Positions 1 to 10,517 of a stretch of 64,000 nt of DNA are shown piece by piece. Under the pieces are notes generated by a model. The model was not told the origin of the DNA, did not search any database, and saw only the letters and a program-made list of their open reading frames with translations. The DNA is from Rosa chinensis (Eukaryota > Streptophyta > Magnoliopsida > Rosales > Rosaceae). The position numbers were made by a program, and so were the translations under genes. The stretch is from assembly GCF_002994745.2 (NCBI RefSeq), contig NC_037090.1:33896501-33960500 (forward strand), given 5' to 3'. Position 1 is the stretch's first letter; each line of letters opens with the position of its first letter.

Positions 1-580
1 CAAGGACTGACAAAGGTGTGAAAGCCTTTCAAACAGATTGTTTCGTAACAAGGTTGCTGCAAATTTGAGAAAATTTCAGAAGACTGGTAGCAAGAAAGAA
101 AAATTCACCAACAACTACTCTTTTCAGTGATTTCATGCAAAACTCTCCAGATTTGAAATAGACATGTAAAGCTACTATTTTGCAAAATTTCAGGTCATTC
201 GCAGTTCAAATGAGTGGTCAAACAAGAATCCAAAGTAACAGAAAATACTGATTTCTGCAGAAATTCTGAAACAGTGCAGTAATTTCAAAATGGCATAAGT
301 ATTTCATTTTAACTCCGTTTTTCATGAAACCAATCTCAAAATGATCATTGAAGAGTCTATTTTAAGCTATCAAAAACCGAGAGTAAAACAAGAAGTATAG
401 GGTTTTCGAAAATCATGGAATAGCCCACTGGTTCAGCTTGGGTGCTGTCTTTGAGGCATAACTTCAAACACATGGTGTGCAGTAATTGAACATTCTAAAT
501 AAGCAACAAACAAAATTGAAAAGAAAAATACTAGAGGGTAAGACATAATCGGAATACTAGTGGGTTCATGAAAGCCATAC

Positions 581-652
581 CTGAAGCAACAAATCGATAT
601 CCCTAGGCAAAGTGGGTTCTTGGCCAGGAAAGTAAGGATATTTACCAGCAGC
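581..652 (-). other. Exon-like segment inside the CACTA-like element
   Basis: On the minus strand an AG acceptor after a T-rich tract (653-660, GTTTTTAG) precedes 72 nt that are open in phase 0 and end at CAG before a GTATGG donor. The 24 residues include KYPYFPGQEPTLPRDIDLLL, which looks like genuine protein rather than noise. I do not recognise the family. It could be a captured host exon or part of an element-encoded gene. No start or partner exon could be assigned securely. Confidence 0.35.
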
Positions 653-1439
653 CTAAAAACCCAAAATCCAATCCCAATTTAACTTACCCAAAAAGAAAAG
701 AAAAAATCTACACTAGAAAAAGAGTAGAAAACTGAGTTGGGTTACCTTATGAGGAAAAGCCCAAACATGGAGATGTGAATTTATTACTTTGGTGCTCTGG
801 GCTCCCCTACAGCCATTGTTGCAGCAGATAGTCTGGACTGGGTTTTTCATGTGAATCTATGAGAGAATAAACCGACCTAATTCTAATTCATGTGCCACCA
901 AACTGAATTCAGAGGAAGATGAAGATAAAAGGTGTTAACCTAAAAGAAGCTACACTTGACGAACGAGAGAGGAGAGAGGTTACCGATTCGCTGCCAAGCT
1001 GGGTCGGGCAGGATACGACATGCACAGTGGCCATGGCTTCCTTTGGTCTGTGAGAGAGCCGCCAAGGAGGTAAAGATGGAGGTCGATCTGAGCCATTTGC
1101 AAGTATAGATCTGAGATGAGATGACATGAACCCTAAGGCCAGCGAATCATCAACTACATGAATTTCACAACCTGATTTGGGGTTTTTGATTCCGTTCAAA
1201 TTTGATTCCGCAATGTAAAGGAAAATTGGTGAGATTAGGGTTTGAAGAACTTACCGGAATTGAATCAACGGCAGAGATTTTTAGGCGGCGGGAGAGAGAG
1301 GGCTCTGCTCTACGCCCTTCTCGAAGTCGTCGATCGTATCCGGAGAAAGGAGAAGAGGAGAGAGAGAAGGGGTTTAGAGAGTGAGCGTCACACCGATGGG
1401 AACCATTTCCTTAATAAAAATGAAAAATAAAAATAACAA

Positions 1440-1697
1440 AAGGCAACTAATGCACCTGAAGAAAACTAAAAAAAGGTACGGCAACTATAGCGTAGCAAGA
1501 ATCGGGACAAATTTAACTACGGCATTAAAGATGTCGTCGCAATTGTATAAGTTTTTATGCCACGACGTTAATTTGCCGTCGCAAACCAATTTTAATTTTG
1601 CGACGCCTTGTTTCCCGTAGCAAATTTATGACCAATGGCGACGGCATTTTTGCGCCGACGCTAACTGCGGTGGCCATTGCAATTTTTTTTTGTAGTG
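1440..1697. repeat. Subterminal repeats and terminus of CACTA-like element
   Basis: The tract holds many near-copies of GTCGTCGCA, CGACGGCA and GCGACG in direct and inverted orientation, ending in TAGTG at 1693-1697. Such arrays are typical of transposase-binding subterminal regions in CACTA elements; that role is inferred here. Confidence 0.55.
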
Positions 1698-4028
1698 TAA
1701 CAACCTCATTTTTCTCATTACTCTTTCTAACAAAGACCCATTTATGGCCAACAAGCTTTATACTTGGGGGTGTTAGCGTTAGAGGCCCAAATACCTGTCT
1801 CTTTGTTAGAGAATCCAATTCAACCTGGATCGCATCTTTCCATTTAGGCCAGTCTGCTCTTCGTTGACATTCTTCAATGAAGCGAGTTTCGATATCATCA
1901 TGTTCTATAATTCCTTGAGCAATAGAATATGCAAACACATCATCAAGGATAATAGAATCTCGGTTCAACGTCTCATGTACACTAGTGTAATTCATGGAGA
2001 TCTCCCTATTCCCTGGAATTGGTTCTAACATTGGAGCGTCCCCCAATGATGTCTCTTGGACATAACCATAATCCGGAATATCTTCATGAGACGGGTAATT
2101 TATGTCGATGATTAATGGATCTTTCTGTGCCAAACTCACTTTCTTTCTCGGGCGAGAATCCATCGAACCTTTAGGCCTCCCACATTTCCTTGCTGGGAGC
2201 CCAGCCTGAGCCACATTGCCATCACTATTAGTGGTGGCGGCGCCATGCCCAATACCCCTAGGGGTGGCGCCATGTCCATGATTTTTAGGGACATCAATCC
2301 TTGCAGGCACGTTTGCAGCAGGTATATGTGATCTTGTCACTTTGGCAATATCAGAAAAGATCTTGTCACTTTAGCGATATCAGAAAACACATCAGACATA
2401 GAGTCTGCTACATTCTGAAGATCGAGAATTCTCCGTACTTCAATTTCGGACTGTGCGGTTCGGGGATCAAGATGAGAAAAAGTGGGGACAGACCACGACA
2501 ATTCCTGTCGTTCCTGTTGAACATTATTGTTCCTATCTCCCCTTAACGACGGGAAGACTGTCTCATCAAAGTGACAATCTGCAAATCTAGCAGTAAATAG
2601 ATCACCTGTCAAGGGTTCTAAGTATCGGATAATGGTTGGAGAGTCATATCCAACATAAATGCCTAATCGTCTTTGAGGACCCATTTTGATGTGATGTGGC
2701 GGTCCAATTGGCACATAAACTATACACCCAAATATGCGTAAGTGTGAGACATCATGCTCATATCCAGTAACCATCTAGGACGCAGAAAAGGGTTAAGTGG
2801 CAGTAGGCCTCAGACGAATGAGCACAGCTGCATGCAATATTGCATAGCCCCTAGCAGAAACAGGGAGATTGGTGCGCATAACCAATGCTCTAGTGACCAT
2901 TTGAAGTCTTTTAATGGCAGCTTTTGAGAGACCATTTTGGGTGTGAACATGAGGAATAGGGTGTTCAACCGCAATCCCAATGGACATGCAATAGTCATCA
3001 AACGTTTTTGATGTAAACTCTCCAGAATTGTCAAGACGAATTGACTTAATGGGATGATCAGGGTGGTGAGCCCTTAATTTAATGATTTGTGCTAGGAGTT
3101 TAGCAAATGCAGCATTTCTTGTGGACAATAGCATGACATGTGACCATCGTGTCGATGCATCAACCAACACCATAAAATATCTAAATGGTCCGCAAGTTGG
3201 TTGAATAGGTCCATAAATATCACCTTGGATTCTTTGTAAGAATGGAATATTTTCCTTAGTGTCCTTTGCATAGGATGGTCTTGATCCTAATTTTGCTAAA
3301 GAGCAGGCTTTGCAAAACGAAAGATGGGCTTTAGAAGCAACCAGGGAAGTATCTGGTTGAGCCACGAAGTCACAATTGACTTTAGAAGTAGAAAAAGGAA
3401 CCAAGGAGGTATTGGTGGCGTCAATACCACTTTTGGACCGCAGGGGGTAGGAGGCGCCAGCCCTACCTTGGATTGAATTTTGGTTCTGACTTCTTTTCGT
3501 TTTGAAAAATGGATGTCCGTGTGAAGTCTGTAATATACGGATCATCATATCACGACCTGGGTGTCCCAAACGGTCATGCTAAAGCCTATATGTGTCAGAA
3601 TTCCATAAGTCATTTCTCATGACATGGTTGGATTCAATAATTAGAATAGTGGTTGCATACAACCCACTAGAGTGACACATAAGTTTCTCTAATACTCGTT
3701 TATGTCCGTAGTCATTAGAGGTGATGCAAAGGAACTCTTGTCCATTCTCACAATGTGTTTCCACATGAAAACCATTGGCTCTTATATCTTTAAAACTCAA
3801 TAGGGTTCTTCCAGCCCTAGGAGCATATAGAGCTTCGGTGACATTAATACTTGTGCCATTTGGCAACATAAATTGAGCTAGTCCTCGACCATGAATCAAT
3901 TGTGATGGTCTAGCCATCGTAGTCATAGAAGATCGACTAGGCGTCATCCATAGAAATAGTTGCCTATGTCACAATATAGTATGTGTGGTGCCACTATCAA
4001 CAAGGCATTCCAACTCTCCAGGAAACAT
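1698..4028 (-). pseudogene. Copia pol pseudogene (protease, integrase, start of RT)
   Basis: Begins MFPGELECLVDSGTTHTIL, containing the protease active site DSG. A TGA at 3969-3971 sits where relatives have Arg, as expected for a CGA to TGA change. The frame goes on with LYAPRAGRTLLSFKDI, then the pre-integrase region (FCKACSLAK) and the integrase core with D (QGDIYGP), D (RLDNSGEFTS) and a K in place of the third acidic residue (QNGLSKAAIKR; relatives have AE). After the integrase come RIFGCIVYVPI and a linker with a 29-bp tandem duplication that shifts the frame (2330-2387). The RT begins with GHKWVFVRKSNEKNEVV and is then broken by the CACTA-like terminus at 1697. Confidence 0.85.
2330..2387. 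repeat. 29-bp tandem duplication in copia pol
   Basis: Two adjacent 29-bp copies (2330-2358, 2359-2387) of GATCTTGTCACTTTRGCRAT... differ at two bases. As 29 is not a multiple of three, the duplication shifts the pol frame. Confidence 0.85.
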
Positions 4029-4392
4029 ACTGAAAAATAATATAGTTCGGAATTAAAACATGTTCATGACATTGAATAATAATACGATACTTTATTAATA
4101 AAGATAGCCAATGATTACATCAAAGGTCCCAAAAAGTCTAATCCAAAATAAAATCAAACTAAGACACATTGTAGTCACTCTATCCTTTTGGTAACTCCAA
4201 TCAAATATGACCAGGAGAGTAGAGAGAGATGTTGGTGGAGCGAGGCTCTCTTAAGTACCATTAATCTCAATGACTTTCCTAGACATCATATTTCATTGGG
4301 TGCACCACATAAGAAAGAGTTTAATACAATTGTCATTTATTGACTAAGGCATATTGCCATTACAAAAATTCTTGGAAAATAAAAGGACTATT
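4029..4392 (-). other. Non-coding spacer between copia gag and pol
   Basis: 364 nt without a usable frame separate the gag stop from the ATG of pol at 4028. In element sense it contains an AATAAA-type signal (TTATTAATAAAG) and ends in TATTTTTCAG directly before TATGTTTCC, a good 3' splice-site context. This suggests that gag and pol were made from differently processed RNAs. That is inference; no donor was identified with certainty. Confidence 0.5.
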
Positions 4393-5523
4393 CTAATCAA
4401 AGTCTGCAGCATCCTTGTGCACTTCATCTTCAGCTTTGAAGTCCTCTATGGTGAGATTGACATCTCCACCATCTTCTTCTTCTTCTTCTTCTTCTGCAAG
4501 GTACACTTCTTGCTCCCTCAGGTCCATGTATGCCCTGTATCTTGAAACTAGTTGCTCGCTTGCCTTGTATTGCTTGAACCAATGCTCACTTGATCCACAT
4601 CGATAACACATGTCATTGTGGTTGCCTCCCTTTAATTGAGGTGCACGTCGTGGGCGTTCCCTAGGAGGGTTGGCGCCATCACCACGACCCATGGTGCCTC
4701 CACCATGAGCCATGGCGCCACCACCACGACCAGGGATACCCCGACCACCTCTCCCACGTGTGGCATTGCCACCACGTGTATTCGCACCAAACCTACGGTT
4801 TCCTTTCTTGTTAGGGCTGTTATATGGACCCATATGTCCCTCATATCCTTTATTATTAGGGTTCCGCTCCTTGCGCCCTCTTTTGGGTGCATTATAATTC
4901 GCCTTATGAACGCTCTTAGTTCCAATGGGCCTTGAATTATAATTCCTCACGAGTATGTTATCATGTTGCTCAGCTACAGATATGAGATTGATAAGTTGAT
5001 GAAACCTTGTGATCCATCCAGCATTGACTTCAGTGCAGTATTGCTTTGATACCACAATGGATGAAATGGGGAAGGTGGAGAGAGATTTCTCAATTAGCTC
5101 TTGCTCTGTGACAGGTTGTCCACAAAACCTCAACATGGACTGTAGGCGAAGAGCTTCTGAATTATATTCAGCAACAGACTTGAAATCAGCAAAGCGCAGA
5201 TTGTTCCATTGAACCTTCAAGTCAGGGAGGAGGGAATCTTGGACATTGCCAAAGCGCTCTTCTAGTGCTACCCATAGCTCCCTTGCATCCTTGATCGACA
5301 TATACTCCAATCTTAGTGCCTTGTCCATATGGCGTCGCATCAAGATAACTGCTTGAGCATGCTTTGTAGGTGTTCACACGAACACACGATCCGGGTTAGG
5401 TGCCTGGATTATGGGTAATATTCCCTTTGAAGTGAGGTGATTCTCAAAATCGGTTACCCAACTATGGTAATCCGAACCTGTTGAATCAAGCATGGGAAAG
5501 TCGAGTCTAGGTTCATTCGACAT
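4393..5523 (-). pseudogene. Copia gag (capsid) pseudogene
   Basis: Starts at ATG 5523, right after a splice-acceptor-like TTTTCAG, with MSNEPRLDFPMLDSTG. An in-frame TGA at 5374-5376 follows PDRVFV, after which the same frame continues (TPTKHAQAVILMRRHMD) to a normal end at 4393. The middle carries the UBN2-type gag fold region (LWVALEERFGN, SVAEYNSEALRLQSML). The C-terminal part has a Gly/Arg-rich stretch and a zinc knuckle CYRCGSSEHWFKQYKA, in which the last cysteine of CX2CX4HX4C has become Tyr. An acidic poly-Glu tail ends the protein. Gag normally forms the virus-like particle in the cytoplasm; this copy is inactive. Confidence 0.85.
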
Positions 5524-6285
5524 CCTGAAAATAAGAAGAGAAGATATATTAGTTTCGGAGCTAAACTTCCACAAAAACTAAAATAATAAGATTTCCGAGC
5601 TATGCTACCAAGAAAACAATTTCCAATAATCTTTTTTGGATTAGACCAAAAAATAATGTTTTAATATGGTCACAATTTGATGCTTACGGACGCTCTTAGT
5701 CTGAGCATTATGAACACTCTTAGTTCATACGAACACTCTTAGTTCGTTAAGCGTGAATCCCCACAATTTCACTTTATTAAATAATCGAACCCATGTTCAT
5801 ATATTGAAAATCCTGCAGAAAATAAAGGAATTTAAAAGACAAGAAAGCAGGAACTTTAATCTTTAAAACTTATTTGTTGAAATTCGGAGCAGATTCACTT
5901 CTAAACAGCTCCCAATTCGAATGGTGTACAGATCTCAAAACAACTCGAATAGGGCTGAAATTTGGAGATCAGATAGAAGAGGCATAGACGAACAACTTTT
6001 ATGAAGGAAGGATTTTGATCTGAGGTCCCGATCAAGACTTTTCGGCTCGTTCAAACAGGCGGATCTGCATAGGAACGAGCGTGCTGCTGTGCTGCAGGGG
6101 CAGCAGGCGTGCGACGATGCTGCAGGGGTAGTAGGAGGCACACGGGTGCTCAAGGGCTGCAGGAGCAGCACACGGTATGGCTAGCGAGGGCTAGGAGCTT
6201 ACGGCAGTTTTTGGTGAAAGAAATTTCAGGTGTTAGGATTTTTTTTCCTGGCTAGGGCTTGGGTTAGAGTATCGTGTTGATAACG

Positions 6286-6489
6286 TGTTGTAGAGAATTG
6301 GAAAAATGTATTGTATTCATCTCACCATGAGGGTTATATATGGTTACATCATTTATACAAAAGGCAATACATAATAGCTATACTAATTAATCGCACATTA
6401 CAAGTATGTCAATCGCATACATTACGAGTATGTCAATCGCATACATTAAGCAATACCTATTGCATGAATATGCATTATCATTCACAACA
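6286..6489 (-). repeat. 5' LTR of the copia element (204 bp)
   Basis: On the plus strand it runs TGTTGTAGAG to TTCACAACA, so in element sense it starts TGTTGTGAA and ends CTACAACA, with 6-bp inverted ends TGTTGT/ACAACA. It holds two 24-bp direct repeats (6395-6418 and 6419-6442, one mismatch) and the start of a third. The boundaries are inferred from TG..CA ends and the position of the leader, since the other LTR is missing. Confidence 0.65.
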
Positions 6490-6529
6490 CAGGCTGATTT
6501 TTCCTCCCATGTCTTCATAAATAGAAGCA

Positions 6530-7135
6530 TTAGTGCTTTAAATTTGCTTGACAGCGGTGATAGATTCCATTCTCTTGGGAAAGAAACTTTATGCCATTGA
6601 GTGACATATTTTTGTTGAGAATTATTTTTTGGACTAGTGAGGACAGTATATTTTTGCTAGGAGTGTTTAAGAACCTGTTATTAGGAGTCACATTCAAACT
6701 CATCATCTTGTAATAGATTCGATAATCTATTGGAAGCTCCATCATTCCTTTCTTCATAGAGATACCATATGTCTTGATTCTCAATCTTAGACAGTGGGCT
6801 ACATCTCTAAGATGAGTAGTGAAATTAGGGAAGACATTAAAATATGTAACTTGATTGCATAATGAAGCTTCCACAGTTCCTAATAGTTTTTTTTTTTTAA
6901 ATCTATTATTCTATCGTCTAATAAGACACATAGAACATAGCAATCTATCCCATCTCTTGCCAAGAGTTTAATTCCAACTTGAACTGCACCAATATGCATA
7001 TAGCAATATTTTTTTCTGAAAGGCTTCACTCACTTCTTTAGAAGTGATTAGTTTGATGTCTATCTCACCACCTGTGGCTGGGACAGTTAACTCTAAGATT
7101 TTGAACCTGTGAGAGTCTATATTGAAAGATCCTCT
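6530..7135 (-). pseudogene. Caulimovirid movement-protein region, frameshifted
   Basis: The longest open piece (6530-6874) contains EASLCNQVTYFNVFPNF and LPIDYRIYYKMM. These resemble the conserved segment of 30K-type caulimovirid movement proteins, which open plasmodesmata for cell-to-cell spread. The upstream part lies in other frames around 6,900-7,135 (for example HRFKILELTVPATGGEID and YMHIGAVQVGIKLL), separated by small indels in A-rich runs. Family assignment rests on my recognition of these motifs. The copy is disrupted and the pieces are deliberately not joined here. Confidence 0.6.
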
Positions 7136-7816
7136 TTTGTAGATCTCACTAAATTTAAATCTAGGAGCGGATGCTTCTGCACACTAGATTCGATTTCATT
7201 GTACCCAAATTCTTGAGTATTAATTAACTGTACGGAACTGAATTGTACTTCTTTTGCTAAGAATCCTGCTCAGCATCTTTATATATCTTCTAAACTTCTT
7301 CCAAGTCAGGAGTTTACGTTCACTAAACTTGAGCTCTTTTTCTTCTTTTGAAGGAGGGGTAACAATTTTATTAGCAACATTTTGTGCTAATTTTTCTTCA
7401 TCAATTTTTTCCCGACTCTTCCCTTCTTTTATTTTTTCTATAGCCTTCTTTAGACTTAATATTCTGCTACTTAACTCTCGAAATTGGATTTCGAAGTCTT
7501 TACCTATCTCTTGGAGATAAGCTATATTATAGTTTTGCTAATGTATTATTGTTTCTACATTTTCAGCAAGTTTTTTGGTGGGGTGACAAAAGCCTAATGC
7601 TTTGTCATCTACATGTCTTACTTTCATATCTACTCTCTGATTCATCCTATTTTGGATATGAGAGTTTCTAAAAGCTTTCTCAAGTTTTATTGAGTATTTC
7701 TTAATTCAGCTGCTTGCTGATGGATGTGGTTAGCAAGATTTTCAGTTCTTACTAATTTCTTTTCAATATCAGAAAGATATTGTTTTTCTTTGAGGTAATC
7801 TAGCTTGACTTCAAGC

Positions 7817-8424
7817 TAGGGCGACCGAGGTTCAAATTGGTTATAGGTATAACTAACTTCAAAACCAAAGCTTTCGGTTTCCAAACTGTGCTACCAATTT
7901 CCAACCAAAATTTTTGGTTTTTAATTATATCTACCAATTTCAGTTTTTGATATTACCAACTTTACAACAACTAATTCTTTGTAATATAAATTAGAATGAA
8001 AAATATTAGGTTTTTCAGTTTTATAATTGTAATTTTGTATTCATCTACTTATTATAGTTTTCTTTTGTATATATGGCATCAAGTTTTAGCCATTTCAATA
8101 AAATTAGGTTGTTTAACCATCTTTGACCAGGTTACCTACAATACATGTACTATTAATGTAGTATATGTAGTAATGTTTCTACTATTATGAAAATCTGTAT
8201 GTTTATTTCTTAATATACATGTATGTGTATCAAAAACTAGAGCATATAAAGCTAATATTTAAATAATTGGTAGATTCGGTATTTACAAAAAACAAACCAA
8301 CTTTTTTGGTAACTTTTGATTTTAGTTTTATCAGTCTTGGTTACTAAAGGGTCGGTTTTCCAAACCTAAAACATCGGTTGGTATTCGATCGGTTTGGTAA
8401 TTGCCAAACCAAGTGGCAGCCCTA
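7817..8424. mobile_element. hAT-type MITE (608 bp) inside the pararetrovirus
   Basis: Starts TAGGGC and ends GCCCTA, flanked by a perfect 8-bp target duplication CTTCAAGC (7809-7816 and 8425-8432). Both features fit hAT elements. The interior is A/T-rich with recurrent GGTTTGGTA/TACCAAAC motifs in both orientations and no coding capacity. It splits the viral N-terminal frame, so it is younger than the viral integration. Confidence 0.85.
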
Positions 8425-8434
8425 CTTCAAGCTC

Positions 8435-8790
8435 TGCTTCTCTGAAATTTATTTCTTCGATTTGATTAATCCTTATATTAAATCTCTTGAATTGCTCTAT
8501 AACCTTTTCAGAGTTCCTATCCCTAGATAGATGATCTAGGTATTAGATTAAGCTTGGTCTTGAAGAATCAAGTTCTTCTAATCCAATTTTTCTTTGGAGA
8601 TGAATATGTTCGTCGTATAGAGTGTTTAAAACTCTTCACACGTATTCAATAGAGTAATTATTTTCTTGGATGTGCCTTGTATGAAAACACACTTGCCACT
8701 TTTCACTTCTTTTTTCAATACAAAATGCTTGATAATTCTTAAGTTTGGATTCACTTTCGCTTGTTAAGAGAATCCAACTCTGAGGCATAA
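8435..8790 (-). pseudogene. N-terminal ORF of the pararetrovirus, with stops
   Basis: Just downstream of the primer site an ATG opens a frame beginning MPQSWILLTSESESKLKN. It continues with charged, helix-rich sequence (EKVIEQFKRFNIRINQIEE) to the hAT insertion at 8424. Two in-frame stops interrupt it. The charged heptad-like content suggests a coiled coil. Function is not assigned. Confidence 0.5.
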
Positions 8791-8820
8791 GTTTTTCTTA
8801 CTTGTTTTTTAGCAAAACAA

Positions 8821-8832
8821 GCTCTGATACCA
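8821..8832 (-). promoter_or_regulatory. Caulimovirid tRNA-Met primer-binding site
   Basis: The minus strand reads TGGTATCAGAGC, an exact 12-nt match to the initiator-tRNA-Met primer site used for minus-strand DNA synthesis in Caulimoviridae. Its position just ahead of the N-terminal reading frame supports the viral assignment. Confidence 0.75.
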
Positions 8833-9219
8833 ACAAGGGAGGATCTAACCATTGCTCAGATAATCAAGAGGTTTTTGCTCTTCCTTAAAAGTTTCTTTAA
8901 TAATTTTAATATCTTCCTCAACTTTGTAGATTTTTTTCTAGATTCAGAAGATAATATCCTAATAATTGAGAATATTTCCATCAATTTGCTTTGATCTAAA
9001 ATCTTTTAGAGTTTTCAACTTTTTTTGTTCTTCTATCAATTCTTTACTAGTTTCTTTGCAAATAGTAAGCAGTTCTACTCTACTATGGATTGGAATTATG
9101 AATAATGAAAATTAATTGTTCACTTCGAATATAGATGATGAATTCTTACACCAATAAGTGCTTAAAATCATAAATTCAAGATTTGGACCCACCACACTCC
9201 ATCTGAGTTAGAAATTTTT

Positions 9220-9222
<3 letters not shown>

Positions 9223-9252
<30 letters not shown>
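9223..9252. repeat. (TA)n microsatellite
   Basis: About 14 TA units directly left of the foldback MITE; a further TA run lies on its right side (9652-9665). Confidence 0.9.
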
Positions 9253-9255
<3 letters not shown>

Positions 9256-9257
<2 letters not shown>

Positions 9258-9649
9258 CCTATCTAGAGCGGAGCTCCGCTTTGAAAATTAACGTGCGAAG
9301 TTCGATTTTTTGGTCACTTTTCAGTCGCATATCCACATCTCGACCGTTCAGTTTTTAGGTACTAGTGTATAGATCGTCTCTGCAAATTTTCAGCCAAAAT
9401 GATGATCGTTAAGGCATTGATAACTGCCTTAAAGCTAGTACGGTTTAGGTTGACAGATTCAGTCCGTCCATTGGTTTAAGCGAGTTAGATACCTTAATGA
9501 TCATCAATTTGGCTGAAAATTTGCAGAGATGATCTATACACTAGTACCTAAAAACTGAACGGTCGAGATGTGGATATGCGATCGAAAAGTGACCAAAAAC
9601 TCAAACTTCACACCTTAATTTCAAAGCGGAGCTCCGCTCTAGATAGGAT
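9256..9649. mobile_element. Foldback MITE with long inverted repeats (394 bp)
   Basis: The left end ATCCTATCTAGAGCGGAG is repeated inverted at the right end. The pairing runs on for over 150 bp per arm with few mismatches (for example CGACCGTTCAGTTTTTAGGT on the left, its complement on the right). Only a short centre is unpaired. It lies between TA repeats, so a target duplication cannot be read. A similar architecture and shared motifs occur at 62585-62937. Confidence 0.8.
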
Positions 9650-9669
9650 CTGTATATATATATATACTG

Positions 9670-10508
9670 GAGAAGTTTTTTATACATAGTCATAATTACT
9701 TAATGCACACGCCTATATTTTTTTTGTCATCAACTTCCATCTTTACCACTCCTCATTAATTAATAAATAAAAATAAAAACAAAGATCGCGAAGAATCCAC
9801 CAAAATAACACAAGAATTAAATGCTTTATATATCTAAATATTAATTAAATATTAATTTTCTTCTCGTCTTCAATCATGATATAATCAACCTCTCTTCAAG
9901 ATCATACATGAATGTTAATGCCAGATGAAATAATTGTAATCCATATGAAGAATTAGCAAGCAACCAAATTGGCTTAAACATATTGAAAGAGGTTATAAAA
10001 CCATCAAATATATCTATGATACATGAATACATCATCATCAATCACTTCGTTTGCAAAACAACCACCATGGCTCATTGTTTACCGATTTTACTATTGACCA
10101 TGACTAAATGGATCATGAAGATATGGACATATATTGAATTTTTAAAAATCTTAGAGACATGATGTTTTTCAACTTGAAGAACAACAAAGGTAAGAAAATT
10201 AAGTTATTCAATCTTCTAGCAATATACAAACCTTATTGATGTGAGAAAGAATAAATATAATTAATAATTACCATATTGATATGTGCCAGAATTAATTACA
10301 ATTAATTCCACAATAAATAAATAAATTATAGTAAAAGAATGTATTAAATAAAAATTTGTGATACATAGCCGACTTAATTTTTTAAAAAGTTTTTTTCATT
10401 TATTTATTTAATGAGCAGGGGCATTGATGGAAGTTTAATGAAAAAATGAGACAAAAAAATATAAGGGATGTGTATTAAGTAATTGAGTGGGTGTATTTAA
10501 AATTTCTC
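9670..10508. mobile_element. Mutator-type MITE (839 bp), 9-bp target duplication
   Basis: Terminal inverted repeats start GAGAAGTTTTTTATACA (left) and GAGAAATTTTAAATACAC (right, inverted) and extend about 60 bp. Exact 9-bp direct repeats TATATACTG flank it (9661-9669, 10509-10517), as expected for Mutator-like elements. The interior is A/T-rich and non-coding. Confidence 0.8.
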
Positions 10509-10517
10509 TATATACTG

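Larger units (their letters stand above)
1..1697 (-). mobile_element. CACTA-like DNA transposon, terminal part (truncated by window start)
   Basis: Read on the minus strand the segment begins at 1697 with CACTACAAAAAAAAATTG, which fits the CACTACAAGAAAA-type terminus of plant CACTA (En/Spm) elements. The next 250 bases carry short subterminal motifs (GCGACG, CGTCGC) in both orientations. Then comes a GA/CT-rich 5'UTR-like block (about 1250-1390) with a good donor (GTAAGT at about 1253), and then mostly A/T-rich sequence. It interrupts the copia pol frame exactly after the TTA at 1698-1700. The other terminus lies outside the window, so length, target duplication and transposase cannot be judged. 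The class is inferred from the terminus and the subterminal repeats. Confidence 0.6.
1698..6489 (-). mobile_element. Ty1/copia LTR retrotransposon, 3' half lost
   Basis: Order on the minus strand: LTR (6489-6286), leader (6285-5524), gag, a non-coding spacer, protease, integrase and the start of the reverse transcriptase, where the CACTA-like element cuts it off. The RT core, RNase H and 3' LTR are absent. Several in-frame stops, a small tandem duplication and a lost integrase glutamate show it is dead. The leader just inside the LTR reads TTATCAACACGATACTC, the usual position of the primer-binding site in this group. The base after the LTR (6490) appears to be pararetrovirus sequence, so the element probably inserted there. 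Confidence 0.85.
6490..9205 (-). mobile_element. Endogenous pararetrovirus fragment (Caulimoviridae), decayed
   Basis: On the minus strand the order is: A/T-rich sequence with short coding-like stretches ending in a stop, the 12-nt tRNA-Met primer site (8832-8821), a lysine/glutamate-rich coiled-coil-like N-terminal region, and a movement-protein region ending near 6530. That order matches the start of a caulimovirid genome. Frameshifts, stops and a 608-bp hAT MITE break the reading frame, and the capsid, protease and RT parts are missing here. The genus is not clear. This is a fossil integrated copy and cannot make protein as it stands. The right edge is uncertain. Confidence 0.7.

Noticed and set aside
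909..1199. 96-codon minus-strand frame
   Set aside because: It has no ATG at its beginning and runs through a donor-like GTAACC; no family recognised.
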